Part shown: piece after piece, positions 38,345-51,250 of the stretch
Numbering within the stretch: position 1 is the first letter of the stretch
Layout: every line of letters starts with the position of its first letter
Assembly: GCA_021613535.1 (NCBI GenBank)
Contig: CP075496.1
Span: 4,774,001 to 4,838,000 of the forward strand
Length of the DNA: 64,000 nt
Direction of reading: 5' to 3'
Source of the DNA: Adineta vaga
Lineage: Eukaryota > Rotifera
Made by a program: the position numbers and the translations under genes
Notes under the pieces: model-generated
What the model saw: the letters and a program-made list of their open reading frames with translations, nothing else
The model's database searches: none
What the model was told of the DNA's origin: nothing

Positions 38345-40356
38345 TTTCTCTTATTTAGATGTGGGAGTATCGTCTTCTTTCATATGCTCTTCTTCTTTTT
38401 CTCTCCCTCTCTCTTCTCTCGTTTGCTCTTTCTTTCTCTGTCTCTATTCCTCTCTTTCTCGCCAAATATATTTTCTCACTTTTTATTCGTGCTTCTATTC
38501 TTTCTTTTCCTGCGAACGCACGATAATACTTCGGCGTATTCTGATAGGCTCTTCTAATGTCGTTGTTATCGCGTAACGCACTGCCCGTGTTACTTTTGCC
38601 ACTATCAACCAGTCAGTGCGCAATTATAAAGACGAATACTGATGATGGTGAAGCTTCGTTTCCGCTTCCGGACTTTCTCTCTCTCTGACGCGCGCGCGTT
38701 TACTTGCTCGTTCAGTTCCGATATAAGTGTGCCGTTATTTAGAGAAAAGTGTCAGTTGAAGAGCAATGTAAAATAAAAGAAGCAATAGAGGAGGAGTATA
38801 TCTATTTATGTGCCTGTAATACTATGACTTTTTTTTCATCGAAATTGTTTCAACAAATGGTTACAATTAATGTATACATGTATGTCACTATGATCGAACC
38901 AATGAGAAAATGAAAAAATAATATTATTAATGACATGCACTTGTCGTTTCATCCAATGAAAAGGAAGAAGAACAACAAAATGTAAAATGAGAACAGTTGG
39001 ATTATTACAAATTCATTGAATTTATATAACATAAAAATTCTTTATCTTGTGTATCTATTCATGCGTCTTAGTCATATAGTCTTCATTCAATATTTGTTTA
39101 CTAAACACACGATATACATATACATTTCGCCACGCGTGTAGTATATTCGTATATACGAAAGTCAATCAATCACAATTCTCTTTCTCATATGTATATATCT
39201 CTTCATTACATAAAGTTAAAACTCCAAATAAACAATGATAGAGGAAGGCGAAGACGCCGCCCTTCGACACCATTTACGAGCGTGCTTGTCTATCGATTTT
39301 TTTTTGTTTCTTCGAATGAAGGTAAAAACACTTGGCAAATAGATGAAGTTTAGTTGTTGTCAACAAGTGAGAGGAGACAGAAAGGAAGGAGAAAGTCGTG
39401 ATCTGCAAATAGCCTTATATAAAGCAATACGAAAAGACGAAAGAGAAAAAAGTGAATAACATAAAAAATATCAATGTAATGAACATGATAAAGTGAAGAT
39501 CATCTTCTGTTTTAATCCTTTATACTTTTACTAATTGAGTATAAAGGAAGAACATGACATTTTTTTCGTTGAAAGGTGCTGATTGAATATAAAGAATTCC
39601 AAAATACATAGACACATGCACACCTTCATCGTCTTTCTACACGGCAGGTAGTCAAGGTAGACACAGTTAGTCTTCGATCATCATTAGCTTCATTGAGCAA
39701 CTAAATTTTCTTTCTTTTTTTTGTATTTCTTCTCTTCATTTTCGTTAGATATATACTGAAGTGACCTCTTGAAAAATGTCAACACACCTTTTAATAAGAT
39801 CAGCATAGAGACAATTGTTGATTTATGTAATAATTATCAGTTTTCGTGTGTACCACAGCATGAGATGAACTTTTTCGTTCTATAACATGCTGTCTAACCT
39901 GATGTTTCTGTATTCATACGTAATGTCACATAATTAGCAAAAGAAAGCAGCTGTATCGACGAAAAAACAACTAGATGTTGATTTTGATATTTCTCTATTT
40001 TTGTTTTCGAATGGCTTGATTATTGAACAAGATTAATTTAAGAATAACAAAGTCTCCTGCAGAGATATAATTTATCGGTATGAAACATTTCAGTCATCGA
40101 TAGAAGTGTGGACAATCAAATAAGAACGATTATTTTTTATATCATATAACAAAATTTTGTTCCGAAAATGTATTATTTTCAAAATAAAATGCATTAATAC
40201 CACACTGGCAAATATTCATGAAAAACAAGAATATACATAAAGAAAATTCTACTAATCCTACAGTATATAAACAAACAGATATATTGAAATTGATTTTGTG
40301 ATACTATGATGAAGATTCATTGCAATTCAGCGAATGGAAGACAGAAAAAAACACAT
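38345..40356. other. Intergenic, Snail 5' flank and 3' flank of the two-TM gene
   Basis: About 2.0 kb. The first 0.4 kb is unusually pyrimidine-rich and GC-rich for this window, with gcgcgcg at 38690 and a minus-strand TATAAT-like string near 38620. The remainder is AT-rich with no supported gene. Confidence 0.45.
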
Positions 40357-41361
40357 CTATGTAGATGGTGAGAGAGTAGGTAATGGTTTTCTTTGTAACA
40401 ATTCAATCATATGTTGTTGTTCATTTGATGGCGATGAAGAAGTTGGAACTATTTGAATATTTGACTGTAGATCAGGAGCTGATGAAATATGTGTAATAAC
40501 TCTAAAATAAATGATATTGAAAAATGAAGTTTCTATTTGATTAACGAGTTTACTTTGGAATATCTTCAATTTCATATTGAGTTCCTTCATCTACAATTGC
40601 ACCCGCTTCTCTTTCTTCAGTCAATGGTTGCAATGTATCAGCTAGTGCAAATACAATCGGTTCATCTTTTGTACCTTGAACAATTGTATAATCAACACCT
40701 GGTTCAGCTTCTTTACTTTGAATTACAGATGCTGCAACAACAGCTGCAGCTTTAGGATCTATACGTCCAAATGGAATACTTGGTACAGCACCCCATGCAA
40801 AACCACGATCTGTACATTTAATTCGTGCATAATAAGCCAAAACAGCAAGTATAATTGCACCAATAAAAAACAATGGTAAAACAATTGTATGAAACTTTGG
40901 ATAATCACTGTATGGAATTTGAATAGATTTCGGTGAAATTGTTGTTGCTGTTAATACAGAATGAGTTTTATCTAATGGAAAGTTTCGAGATGTAATTTCA
41001 ACTAATCTGGCATGTAATGGTGTCCACCATGTTAAACTTGCTTCCGTTTCATTTCGATCAAAACCAAAATATCGACTTAGAATAGTACTAAATGATGTTT
41101 GTGAATGTGTTATTGTTTTTGCTAACCATGTTGATAATAGAATAGATAATAATGACATGATTAAAATCGACGAAATAAGTATGAAAAGACTTGATTTAGC
41201 TTCGATTACTAAATCTTTTGTTTCACTACTAATGGCATTGGTATCTAAATAAGATAACGGTTGAATTGTGAAGTAATTATTAGAAAAATAAGTTATTCAC
41301 CTTCACGAAGTGTTTCTGCTGTATCAGTTTCACCACCGTTTGTCTCTTTATCTCCTGCCAT
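40357..41361 (-). CDS. Uncharacterised membrane protein with two transmembrane segments
   Basis: Three exons (41361-41301, 41244-40554, 40501-40357) join in phase to give 298 aa. The N-terminus is polar and acidic (MAGDKETNGGETDTAE). TM1 is about residues 37-60 (LFILISSILIMSLLSILLSTWL). A loop of about 85 residues contains a potential N-glycosylation site (NETE), and TM2 follows (IVLPLFFIGAIILAVLAYYA). A cytosolic-looking tail of about 125 residues comes after TM2, with an Ala-rich stretch (KAAAVVAASVIQ) and acidic and Pro/Ser-rich parts. I recognise no family. Hairpin topology with both ends on the same side is predicted. The gene is divergent from the formin, with starts 511 nt apart, so the two may share a promoter region. 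Confidence 0.75.
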
Positions 41362-41872
41362 ATTTAGCTAATCTTTAGAAGAAAAAAAAGAAAAAATTTT
41401 ATTTAGTATTTATAAATAATTACGAACGAATTAGAGATCAAACTTTTATTTCATTATATACATTGATTCATTGTTTGACAATTTATATCTATCATTAAAA
41501 TATAATTGGTTAATTCTTTAAGCAATAGATTTTATTTATTCGTTCTTCAAGGACATCTTTGTGTAGTAATTTTAGTGAAATTTTCTAACTTTAGACGAAT
41601 TCATCTTTTGTATAACTAGAAAATGTTTTTCTTTAATCCAAGAAGTAATCTACATATGTCATTTCTGTCGCTACAATCAATGGTATTCTCTTTCTATTTC
41701 TATCATTTGTTCATCTATTTTCAAACGAATGTATTTTAAAATTCCATTCCATTTCAGAATAGTTTTGTTTGACGAAAAAATGTTATCTCCTCCTTCTCAT
41801 CTACATTTATTGAGTCAACTCAAAATACCATGCTCAATTCGTCATCGTAATAAATAATATATAAATATCAAA
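41362..41872. promoter_or_regulatory. Divergent intergenic region
   Basis: This 511-nt gap separates the start codons of the two-TM gene (-) and the formin (+), so it must carry 5' UTRs and probably both promoters. It is AT-rich, and no specific core-promoter motif could be assigned with confidence. Confidence 0.4.
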
Positions 41873-44800
41873 ATGTCGAAATCAATCTATCATTCTCGTC
41901 TATCTTCCTCAACATTAACAACACCTGATATAGATATTCCAATTTTAATGGAAAATAATATTGATCATCGTCGTCAATCGGCATTCAGTGATAGACGTCT
42001 TAATAATGTTAATTATGTTCGACATGTTCTAAGAAGATTTTTTGGTGGTTCAAATAGGAAATCATCTCCAACGGCAGGTTTAGATGATAGTCCATACGAA
42101 CAATCACCAACATTAAATATTCTTTCGGAGAATTTTTCATCTCCAATCTTAATTCATCCAACATTACAATATGATAAACATACGAAATTTTCCGGTAAAA
42201 AATTTCATTTTATTTTAAAGCAAAATAAATCAATCTTTTCTTATTAGGTGAATTATTACTCGATTGGTTATTGATTCATTTCGAAGGTCGTGGTGAACCA
42301 CCAACATTAAAACAAGTTCTTATCAAATGTTGTAAATGTCTTATATCTCTTGGAGTACTTCGAACTGAACCTGATGAAAACAATGATCTATTTCAAGTAA
42401 AAAAATGCCTTTCTTTTTTCATTGAATAAGATTATAATTAAGAGAATAGCAAAATATCGATATGTACATTTTTTTTTGCGAAATAACCATGTATATACGA
42501 AAGTATAAAAGGTACCTTGTGAAAGAGTGAAGGTAATCAATTGTATTATATTGTATAGAAATACGATTGAAGTAATATGTATGAAATATTGTCATTTCGT
42601 TTGGTATATAAGCCTCACAAACGATCAATGATATTCGCATAATTGAGCTCGATGAGATACGCGCTTTTTGATGTGTGAATGACATAAATGTTTTGACAGA
42701 CACATTTTTCTTTCTCAATAATCAATAGAAATTTGAACAAACCTATATAGAAAAATCATTTCAGAGTAAATATTATCAATATTAATCTAAATTTACTATT
42801 ACAGACGCATCGATTTATCTTTTCAAAAAATGCCATCAACTAAGAGACATTCAAGGTTAATCATCTATATTAATGAAAGATTTCTTTTCGTATCTAGTCA
42901 ATAAGTTCATAAGCGTTGTTGTTAATAGTTTTACCTTGACAAGAATGAGCAAAAACCTTGATAGACTGTCTGCATATATTTATTTCTCAGCCCAATTAAA
43001 TTATATAGGTGTCTGGAGACGACTATTATATAACCTTTGACATTGAATACGTCGCGATGCTCATCAGTTGTCGTCGACCGACGTTACAATTGTATTCATA
43101 GAAGTATGTTGAATGTTGTCTATACATTTAGTTCAATTAACCAAATAAGCTGATATATGTCGAATAAAATAAGAAACAACCATGAAGGATATAGACAAAA
43201 AAAGTCAAGCGAATAATGCTAATTAAAACATTTCGAAAGAGTAACGCTTTTCTTTTATGTAATGTGCGCCGATCGAATAACTATCGTAAGAATCTATTTA
43301 TTACATTTATTGTATTTTCTACTTAAAAATCTCTCGATTTGCGAACAATATTTTGAAATCTGTGACAGAGAAAGAGACGATGATTAAGTACAGTATAGAA
43401 TCCATGAGAAAGAAAGGAATTCAATTGATATTTATTCAAAATATGTCAAAGAGTGTTTGTATGAATCATAACAATCTTTCTTCTTTCATGATTCATTTAA
43501 AATCTGAGTCATTTATCATGGCATTAAAAAAATTATACTAGTCTGATTCATTTCTTTCGTTTTTCTTTTTTTTGTATTAGACACAAAACTTATATTCATG
43601 GGCAACCCACATTGATGATGACGATACAGATGTCAAATTATCACCACCAAAAACGATCGATGACCGTAAGTTTCGATTTTTTTCTTTTTTCATTAATATT
43701 TGATCAATCGTCTCTAATCGGAATGATTACGATTGAAGATTTGAAGCTTTCTATGTTCATATTAACAGTCAAGGATTTTGTATCCATATCGTTTTTTGTA
43801 TTCTAGTCATTTAAGTGTGACTAAAGAAGCAAAAGAAAGACAGGCAGGCAAACAGGTATCATTGTCGTTTGCTCTTTTACCGTGTTCGTAACATATGATT
43901 CTGTCATTTATATCTCTCCAACATATATTTCGTTTTCTTTTTACAAAATCACTGCTCTTGTAATTTTTCTCGCCTTTCGCTCTATTTCCTATCACTTTTG
44001 TACTAATCAACAGAGAATAACACGCTGTCTCCCTCTCTCTCTCTCTCTCTCCTTCTCTCGGCTATCAATACTCACGAATATAAACGAAAAAGAGAAGAAT
44101 TAAGACATTGAAATAAAAGTATGTATCCTTCTCGTCAATAGTTAATCATCATCTGCTCGAAAACAAGGAAAATAAACATAGGCCATCGGCAACAACTACT
44201 ATTTTGGATATTCTTCGAGTAAGGTTTTTTATATTCTCAAGATTTCCTTGAATGTTATAAAATGATATAATCAAATAGAACGAATACGGATTGCAACCTA
44301 AAAAAGTTCCGGTTGAACGAAAAACGGTATCGACGCAAGTGGATCCAGTAGTTGAAATAGAAAAATTCGAGCAATCAATTCAAACAGACCATTCAAATCA
44401 GCCACTTGTTCCGTATTTCAAGGTAATAAATACACTATAAGAAAATCATATCATAGATTCTTTCTGTTCATTATTTATAGAAATGTTTGACATTTAAATT
44501 GAAGCCAATGCCAATCTCCATTATTTCCAATTCTCAATCAGATTGTGAACCATCATCTTCATCTCCACATTGTTATGATGAAATCACTATTCGACGAGCA
44601 ATGCATAAATTACTATCATGTGATAGTAGTAGCGAATCCTCGTCGCCCATAGATGATGATGTTCGTTCATCGTCACTCATCCTTCGTCCTCCATTAGCAT
44701 TTAAAAATAATCATGTTAAATTTTCAAGTAATTCATTGGAAAGTCTATTTTATTTCTCTATTTTATTTTGTTTAAAGGTGAGTTATTACTTGAATGGTTA

Positions 44801-47800
44801 GCAGCCAATTGTGACGGAAAAAATTCAACTTCACAAACATTTCCACAATTCAAACCATGTACAGATTCTCATAGTAATAACAATACAGATGACATTGAAC
44901 TTCAACAAGTAATTTAAAATTGATTGTATTGATAGTTATTAAAAGTCGATGTTTGTCGTTGAAATTTGTTACAGAATATATTTGATCATCTCTTTTTCTT
45001 GTATTTAGTCTTTGGACTCAGCATCGTGTATAAATAAATCAAAATTAACACCATCATCCGATCATGAACAAACTATTTCATCATCTACTTCACATCATCA
45101 AAACATCCAAGATGACGTACGTTTATTATTGTCAGATCTCGTTATTCAAGTTGATGAAACATCAAAACAATGCGAAATACTACCGACGTCGATGTTAGTT
45201 TAATCTCTATATTTAATTATTTTTACCTATTCTATCTATATGTAGATCAAACAATTCACAATCAACAATACCTCCACCTCCTCCACCACCACCATTTTTT
45301 GTGAACGTGACATCACCTTCTTCATCATCTTTTACTTCTATTCCACCACCGCCACCACCTCCTCCATTTTTGGGCTTTAGTATTCCTCCTCCACCACCGC
45401 CATCTTTTCCAAGTTCAACTGGTCCACCGCCTCCGCCTCCACCTCCACCATTTCCAGGTTTTGGTGGTCCGCCACCTCCGCCTCCACCTCCACCATTTCC
45501 TGGTTTTGGCGGTCCACCACCTCCGCCTCCACCTCCACCATTTCCAGGTTTTGGTGGTCCACCACCACCACCTCCGCCTCCACCATTTCCTGGCTTTGGT
45601 ATTACGGCAGCAGGTTCTGGTGGACCTCCACCTCCACCTCCAATGATGCCTGGATTTGGTGGTAAGGAAAAAAACTAATAAATGCTCTTCATTATTTCAA
45701 CTTATCTTCTAGCTCTACCTCAACTACCACAGTATTTACGTAAGAAGCAAAAGTATGCAGTTACAGAACCAGTTAAAAAAGTTCAATGGAGTAAAGTTAG
45801 TTTATAGTTCTAGATTTTCATTCTTTTGTTTTCATCTATGTTATTTTCTTAGATCAACCCTCATACTATCAAAAAAGACTCGATGTGGGTTCATGTCGAT
45901 GAAGAAAAGTACATTAGTGATGAACTTTTTTCAGATATTCGAAAGAATTTCGCTAGCAAAGTTGCACCAAGTAAAAGTCGATTGTCCAATGATTTTCTTC
46001 AGAATTGAAACGATAATTTTCTTTTAGCTAGACAACCTATACATGATCTTGTTGATAAATCCAAAGAATTACGTGTTCTTGATTCAAAGGCGGCACAGAA
46101 TTTCGGTAAGAATTGAATTTTCAAAAAAGCATATTTAAATTAATCGACTATTTTCTAGCTATAATGTTTAGTCAATTGAAAGCTCCACCACAAATATTTC
46201 GTGAATGGATGTTATCATGTGATAATGAGTCATTAAAAGATGATTTTCTTAAACAATTGGAAAAATATTTACCAACAGCTGAAGAATTAAAAAGTTTATC
46301 TGAATTTAAAAATGAAATCAATGATTTACAATACTCGGAACAATATTTTTGTGCAGTAAAATTTCATATAAACTCATTATGATCATGATTTATTGCAATA
46401 TTATTTTAGATCGGTGATATAAAACGTTTAAAACAACGATTAAAAACTCTTCTATTCAAATCAAGTTATAAAGAAACAGTTGAAGAAACAGACAAAGTTT
46501 GTTTCTCGAATTTTCCAAAAGAAATCCTATGTTTGTTTCTTTCTTATTTTAGGCATTAACTGAAGTTCGAACTGCTTGTGATCATGTCCGACATTCGATA
46601 AGATTTCAAAAGCTACTTGAATTAATTTTAACTATAGGAAATTATATGAATTCCAGTGCGAAATCATATGAACCTATTCATGGATTTGACATTAGTTTTT
46701 TACCCAAAGTAATTTCACATAAACATTTGGTGTATTTACATATTGAACTTATTTCAATAGCTTCATTCAACAAAAGCCAACGATGGTCGTCGAACATTAC
46801 TTCATTTTATTGTTCAAGCGATCGAAGATAAACATCGTGATTTACTTACATTCTCGGACGAATTCTATTCACTTGCTGATGGAGTATCAAAAAGTAAAAT
46901 TTCATCATTTTAATAATCCAGAAGAAAATATTTTCTATTCTAGTCAATATACTCGAATTACAGAAGCAACCGAAAGAAATCAATCGAGAATTAAAGAATG
47001 CTCGAGAAGAATTAGCGATCGCAAAAAATGTAGATGAACAAATCGAAGGAGATAAATTTGCTGAAGCAATTGAGGTTTGAAATTCACTTTCAATCATCTC
47101 TGAAAATGATTACTATTGTTTTTTCAAGGAATTTATAACTCGAGCTGATGATGATGTTGCACGATTGGAACAATTAGATGGAGAAATGACTCAAGCTTAT
47201 CAAGATCTATGTGATTTCCTAGCGATTGATCTGAAAAACTATTCTCTCAATGAATTTTTCACAGATCTCAAATCATTTTGTTCTTTCTTTTCGGTAGATC
47301 TATTTTACATCTCAAATATTATAATTCTTCTCTTTTTTTCTCATTTCATAGACATGTCTTCAAGAAGTACGTGCATGGCGTGAACAAGCTGCAAGAGCTG
47401 CTAAAACTTCGTAAGTAATTTATATTAAAAAGTTAAAATACGAGTATTAAATTACCCATAAAAACAAAACATATCTGAAAGACCTACTCGATTTAGTCAA
47501 AATCTAATGTCTACTTCGCAATACTTTGTTCGAACATCTTCTCGTCGTTTTCCTACTCGATATGATTCGACAGAAGATTTTCTCATGGCAGCTGCTGAAA
47601 GTGGTTCATGCTCATCACGTGGTTCATCTCCTTGTATAGCATATCGTCGTCAGGTAGCTTTATTGATATAATCACGCTCATAGAAACTGACATGGGACTA
47701 CGGATTGCATGTTTTTTATGTTTGACAAGAAAACTTATATCGAAATGAATGATATTCATTTGAATGTTTCTCTTCTTTTTTTCTTTAGAAGTATCCAATC

Positions 47801-47954
47801 GTCAGTCGAGAAAAGGATTCTCGATATTCCAGATGATTCCACTGTCGTTAATCGTCGTCCATTATCGCGTATTGAAGATTTGATTGATAAGCGTAAAACA
47901 AATCGTGGATTAACACCAATAAATACCCCAACAAAAAGACGATCTCAATCTTAG
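41873..47954 (+). CDS. Formin (FH1-FH2) with a duplicated, DEP-like N-terminal module
   Basis: Exons 41873-42194, 42248-42396, 43581-43665, 44142-44218, 44279-44422, 44481-44727, 44778-44908, 45009-45193, 45246-45661 and 45713 onward join in phase, followed by FH2 exons to about 47409 and two C-terminal exons. The N-terminal part has two related modules: ILIHPTLQYDKHTKFSG|ELLLDWL and LILRPPLAFKNNHVKFSS|ELLLEWL, each split by a phase-1 intron at the same residue. The first continues like a DEP domain (QVLIKCCKCLISLGVLRTE ... LYSW). A proline-rich FH1 (45264-45650) binds profilin-actin. The FH2 (LRVLDSKAAQNFAIMFSQL, LTEVRTACDHVRHS, LELILTIGNYMNSS, GFDISFLPKL, TLLHFIVQAIED) nucleates and elongates actin filaments and most resembles Diaphanous-type FH2. 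No GBD/DID was recognised. The junction before the last exon (about 47655 to 47789) is not phase-consistent with the obvious acceptor, so the C-terminus is uncertain. AATAAA lies near 48090. Confidence 0.85.
42397..43580. other. Long formin intron
   Basis: At about 1.2 kb this is by far the longest formin intron, inside the first DEP-like module. It contains no supported gene. Such length is unusual in a window where most introns are 45-75 nt, so it may hold regulatory DNA or an alternative promoter. Confidence 0.5.
45264..45650 (+). repeat. Tandem proline-rich FH1 repeats
   Basis: Four to five near-identical units encode a run of 8-9 Pro then FPGFGG. They share the DNA unit ccacctccgcctccacc followed by atttccaggttttggtgg, with only a few synonymous changes. 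This recent in-frame duplication pattern is typical of expandable FH1 tracts. The antisense strand is open too but is only the shadow of the repeat. Confidence 0.85.
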
Positions 47955-48343
47955 AGAATGATTCTATCTTCCTGTTCAAACGCTGACAATCTCATATTTA
48001 TTTTTCTTTCTTTTTCTTTTATATCCAGTGAACATTTATTTATATTCCATCAAAATTATCAATTCCTTAATATTGAGTATTTCTTACTTAATAAAATATT
48101 TCTTTTTCGTTCATTCTTCACTTCGAAATCAATGTCGAGTTTGTTTACGTTATAGAATACGTGCTATTTTTCTATGTGTTAAATTTTTTCTTTCTCTTTT
48201 CTTTTTTTTGTCTCTTCTCTATTTTCTTTTTGTCTTAATGTCATGTTATTAATCATGAAAACTAATTGATCAAAGAAATATATGCATATAAATTTTGTTG
48301 TGATGATTCTTATTGTTTGTTTTTCTCTTTAATCTTATTACAG
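47955..48343. other. Gap between formin and MNAT1
   Basis: 389 nt. It contains a probable formin poly(A) signal (AATAAA near 48090), long T-rich stretches, and ends in a tattacag acceptor directly before the MNAT1 ATG. Confidence 0.5.
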
Positions 48344-49737
48344 ATGGACATTAGCTGTCCAGAATGTCACACGACAAAGTATCGAAATCCGAAAATGAAA
48401 TTAATGGTCAGCAAATGCGGCCATTCATTGTAGGTGATTTCGAAGAGAGAAATATTCTTTCTGTTTTAATCAATTCTTTTCTCATAGATGTGAAACTTGT
48501 GTGGATAATAAATTCAGTAAAGGTGTTGGATATTGTCCAACATGTAAAACTGAATTGAAAAAGAACGGATATCGATTTCAAATATTTGAAGATCCATTTG
48601 TAGAATTAGAAACTGACATACGGAAACGAATTCTTAAAGAGTAAGTACACATACGATCAAATGAAAACAGAAGTATAGACATTTTTACTATAGTTTTAAT
48701 CGAAAAGAACAAGATTTTACGTCGCTTGATGCTTATAATGATTACTTAGAAATGGTCGAAACTTACAGTAAGTATGATGAAATGACAAATCTTACGTCAT
48801 GACAAAGAGAAAAGAATGTTGAAATCGTATATCATATTTTTAGTATTTAATCTCACAAATAAAATCGATATCGAAGAAACGGAACGACGAATTGTTGAAT
48901 ACAAAGATGCGAATAAAGATTTAATTAATAAAAATCGTGGGAAATTAGTAAGTTAAATCTTAATGTAAAAAAAAAATGTATATTCTCTACTTATGATGAT
49001 AATTAGAGTAATGATGAAATATTTATTGAACATTTAATTGAACAAGAACGTGCAGCTGATGAAATGCGTAAACAAATCTATGAACAAGAAATTCAAAAAG
49101 AACAAGAAGCGAAACAACGCGTTAAAGATGATCTGATGTCAGCTTTAGTAAAGAATAGACATATCTTTTGTTTTGTTTTATTTCAGCAATTTTGTTTTTG
49201 TATATTTAGCTTCAGTCAGACGGTAATGTTGGTCAAATATTGAAGAAAAGTATTGAAGATCTTGAAAAAAAACGAAAAGAAGATGTTCAACCAATTATGC
49301 CCAATATGGTAAAGTTATTTTTGATAAGAAATTGAAAGAAATGTTTTTGTTGTTTAGTTGAAAAAAGAAGAAGAAATTCTGATTTCATTAACAAGTGATC
49401 AAAATCAACAGAGATTGTTTGAATATACAGTACCGGTGTATGAACATCAGGGACCTCCTATTCCTGATCGAACAGATCTTGAACAACTTGGGTACGAAAA
49501 CTTCGATATTTTATCTTTTTGAGTAAAGTAATTCATGTCGATATCTTCTTTTTTTGTAGTTATTTAGATCATATTCGTCAAGAAAAAGCAGTCGAACGTG
49601 CTGGTGGTTTTACAAGAGAGTATCCATGTTTACGAGCAATTGAAGAAGCATTCGATATGTTATTATTTGTTAAAGAAAATGTATTAAATAATGTGAAAAA
49701 AGAGTCGACATCTGAAAATGAACCTATGGAAAGTTAA
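48344..49737 (+). CDS. MNAT1: MAT1, CDK-activating kinase assembly factor
   Basis: Eight exons (48344-48429, 48488-48640, 48694-48767, 48844-48947, 49007-49147, 49210-49308, 49358-49491, 49560-49737) join in phase to give 322 aa, close to the human 309. An N-terminal C3HC4 RING ([37 protein letters not shown]) is followed by the conserved [32 protein letters not shown] and [14 protein letters not shown], then a charged coiled coil and a C-terminal CDK7/cyclin H binding region ([22 protein letters not shown]). MAT1 assembles CDK7-cyclin H and tethers it to TFIIH for transcription initiation and repair. The ATG abuts a tattacag acceptor. It is the first gene of a three-gene cluster: only 64 nt separate its stop from the TRMT5 start. 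Confidence 0.94.
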
Positions 49738-49801
49738 GATAATAAAATAATCTTTTTTTTTCCTCATTTTATTTCAGATAGATTGAAAGTTTTCGATCGA
49801 A
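49738..49801 (+). other. MNAT1-TRMT5 intercistronic gap with candidate trans-splice acceptor
   Basis: Within 64 nt lie AATAAA (49741-49746), a run of T and C, and ttatttcag (AG at 49776-49777), then a 24-nt leader to the TRMT5 ATG. There is no room for an ordinary promoter. The arrangement fits 3' end formation plus spliced-leader addition. Confidence 0.6.
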
Positions 49802-51178
49802 ATGCAATTAACATTACCTTTATCATTAAAAGGTATGATTGAACTTGATCGTGATCAATTTATTCAAACATTTGATGTTCCTTATGTAAATATTTCCGGT
49901 GAATGTATTCATTCATCGAAATGGAAAGATTATCTATTAATAATACATGCATTCAAAAATGTTCGTGACTTAGAAGGACGATTGAAACAAGTTTTATTCG
50001 ATCCGGAAGTCATCAAAACAAAAGAAGATATTATTAAATTCATTCCATCGATTAAAGATTATGTTGAAGAATCATTTGCTTTCACATCAATTACAATTAC
50101 ATATGAAAACTATACAATTGAACAAGTGATTAAAGCAATTATACCAGATGATTTAATGACAGATAAACGTGTTAATACAGGTTCAGGTTATAGTATTATT
50201 GGACATATTGCTCATTTTAACTTACGTGATGATGTTTTACCATATAAGAATATTATTGGTGAGTAGAAGATCAGTTTTCGTTTAGTTTTGAATAGATGAA
50301 ATTTTTATGTATGTTTTCAAGTATTGTAGCTCAAGTAATTCTTGATAAATTGTCAAATGTTAGAACAGTTGTAAATAAATTACATGAAATTGATTCTGTT
50401 TATCGTAATTTCGAATTGGAAATAATTGCTGGTGATCCAAATACAATTGTCAAATGTCGAGAAAGTAAAGCAATGTTTCAATTTGATTTTGCGAAAGTTT
50501 ATTGGAATCCTCGTCTAAGTAAGTTCATAAAATTTCTGTTCAACCTTCTGTAAGACTATCTAGTTTTGTATAGGTACAGAACATGAACGTATCATTGATA
50601 TTCTTCATTCAAATGATCTTGTTTTTGATATATTTGCTGGAGTTGGACCATTTGCTGTTCCAGCATCGATGCTAGGTTGTATTGTTTATGCAAATGATAT
50701 CAATCCTGAATGTTATAAATGGATGGAAATTAATTTGAAAAAGAATCAACCGAAAAAATCACCGAAAGAGTATCATATATACAATCTTGATGGACGAGAA
50801 TTTCTACAAACAATTGCGTTACCGCAAATAGAAATCTATCAAAATGAACTTTTGAATAATTCAGACGAGTATCGAAATGTATTGCAGAAAAAAATTGTGA
50901 TCATAATGAATTTACCTGCACTTGCTTTAACATTTTTGGATGTTGTTTCTAATTGGTTATCGAACAACACGGTGGAAAAAGAAAAATGGATGATGCCAAT
51001 TCATATTCATTGTTATACATTTTCGAGAGCAGATGATCGTATGGAAGATGTTCGATTACAATTAAAAACAATCATACCGAATATTCATGATGATCATATA
51101 TCATGTCGATTTGTTCGAAAAGTAGCACCAAACAAAGATATGATGTGTGCGCATCTACGTATATTTGAGAAAAAATAA
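49802..51178 (+). CDS. TRMT5: tRNA (guanine37-N1)-methyltransferase
   Basis: Three exons (49802-50258, 50330-50518, 50574-51178) join in phase to give 416 aa. It matches Trm5: N-terminal region with RDLEGRLKQVLFD and a central [32 protein letters not shown]. The Rossmann methyltransferase core has VFDIFAGVGPFAVPAS (SAM loop), YANDINPECYKWMEIN, and the catalytic NLPALALTFLD motif (a variant of NLPxxAxxFL). The C-terminus carries HIHCYTFSR and CRFVRKVAPNKDMMCAHLRIF. The enzyme makes m1G37 next to the anticodon, which prevents +1 frameshifting, in cytosol, nucleus or mitochondria. No clear mitochondrial presequence is seen at this start. It sits between MNAT1 and a nucleoside kinase on the same strand. 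Confidence 0.95.
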
Positions 51179-51250
51179 TGATTTAAAAAAAATATTCTTT
51201 GTGTTTTGATTTCTATAAAAAAAATAGCAATGATATTTTCATTCTTGTAG
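51179..51250 (+). other. TRMT5-dNK intercistronic gap with candidate trans-splice acceptor
   Basis: 72 nt of A/T-rich sequence ending in ttttcattcttgtag, with AG at 51249-51250 and the next ATG immediately after. It leaves no room for an ordinary promoter. Confidence 0.6.

Noticed and set aside
45377-45586. Minus-strand Glu/Val-rich open frame
   Set aside because: Shadow of the proline-rich FH1 repeat on the opposite strand.
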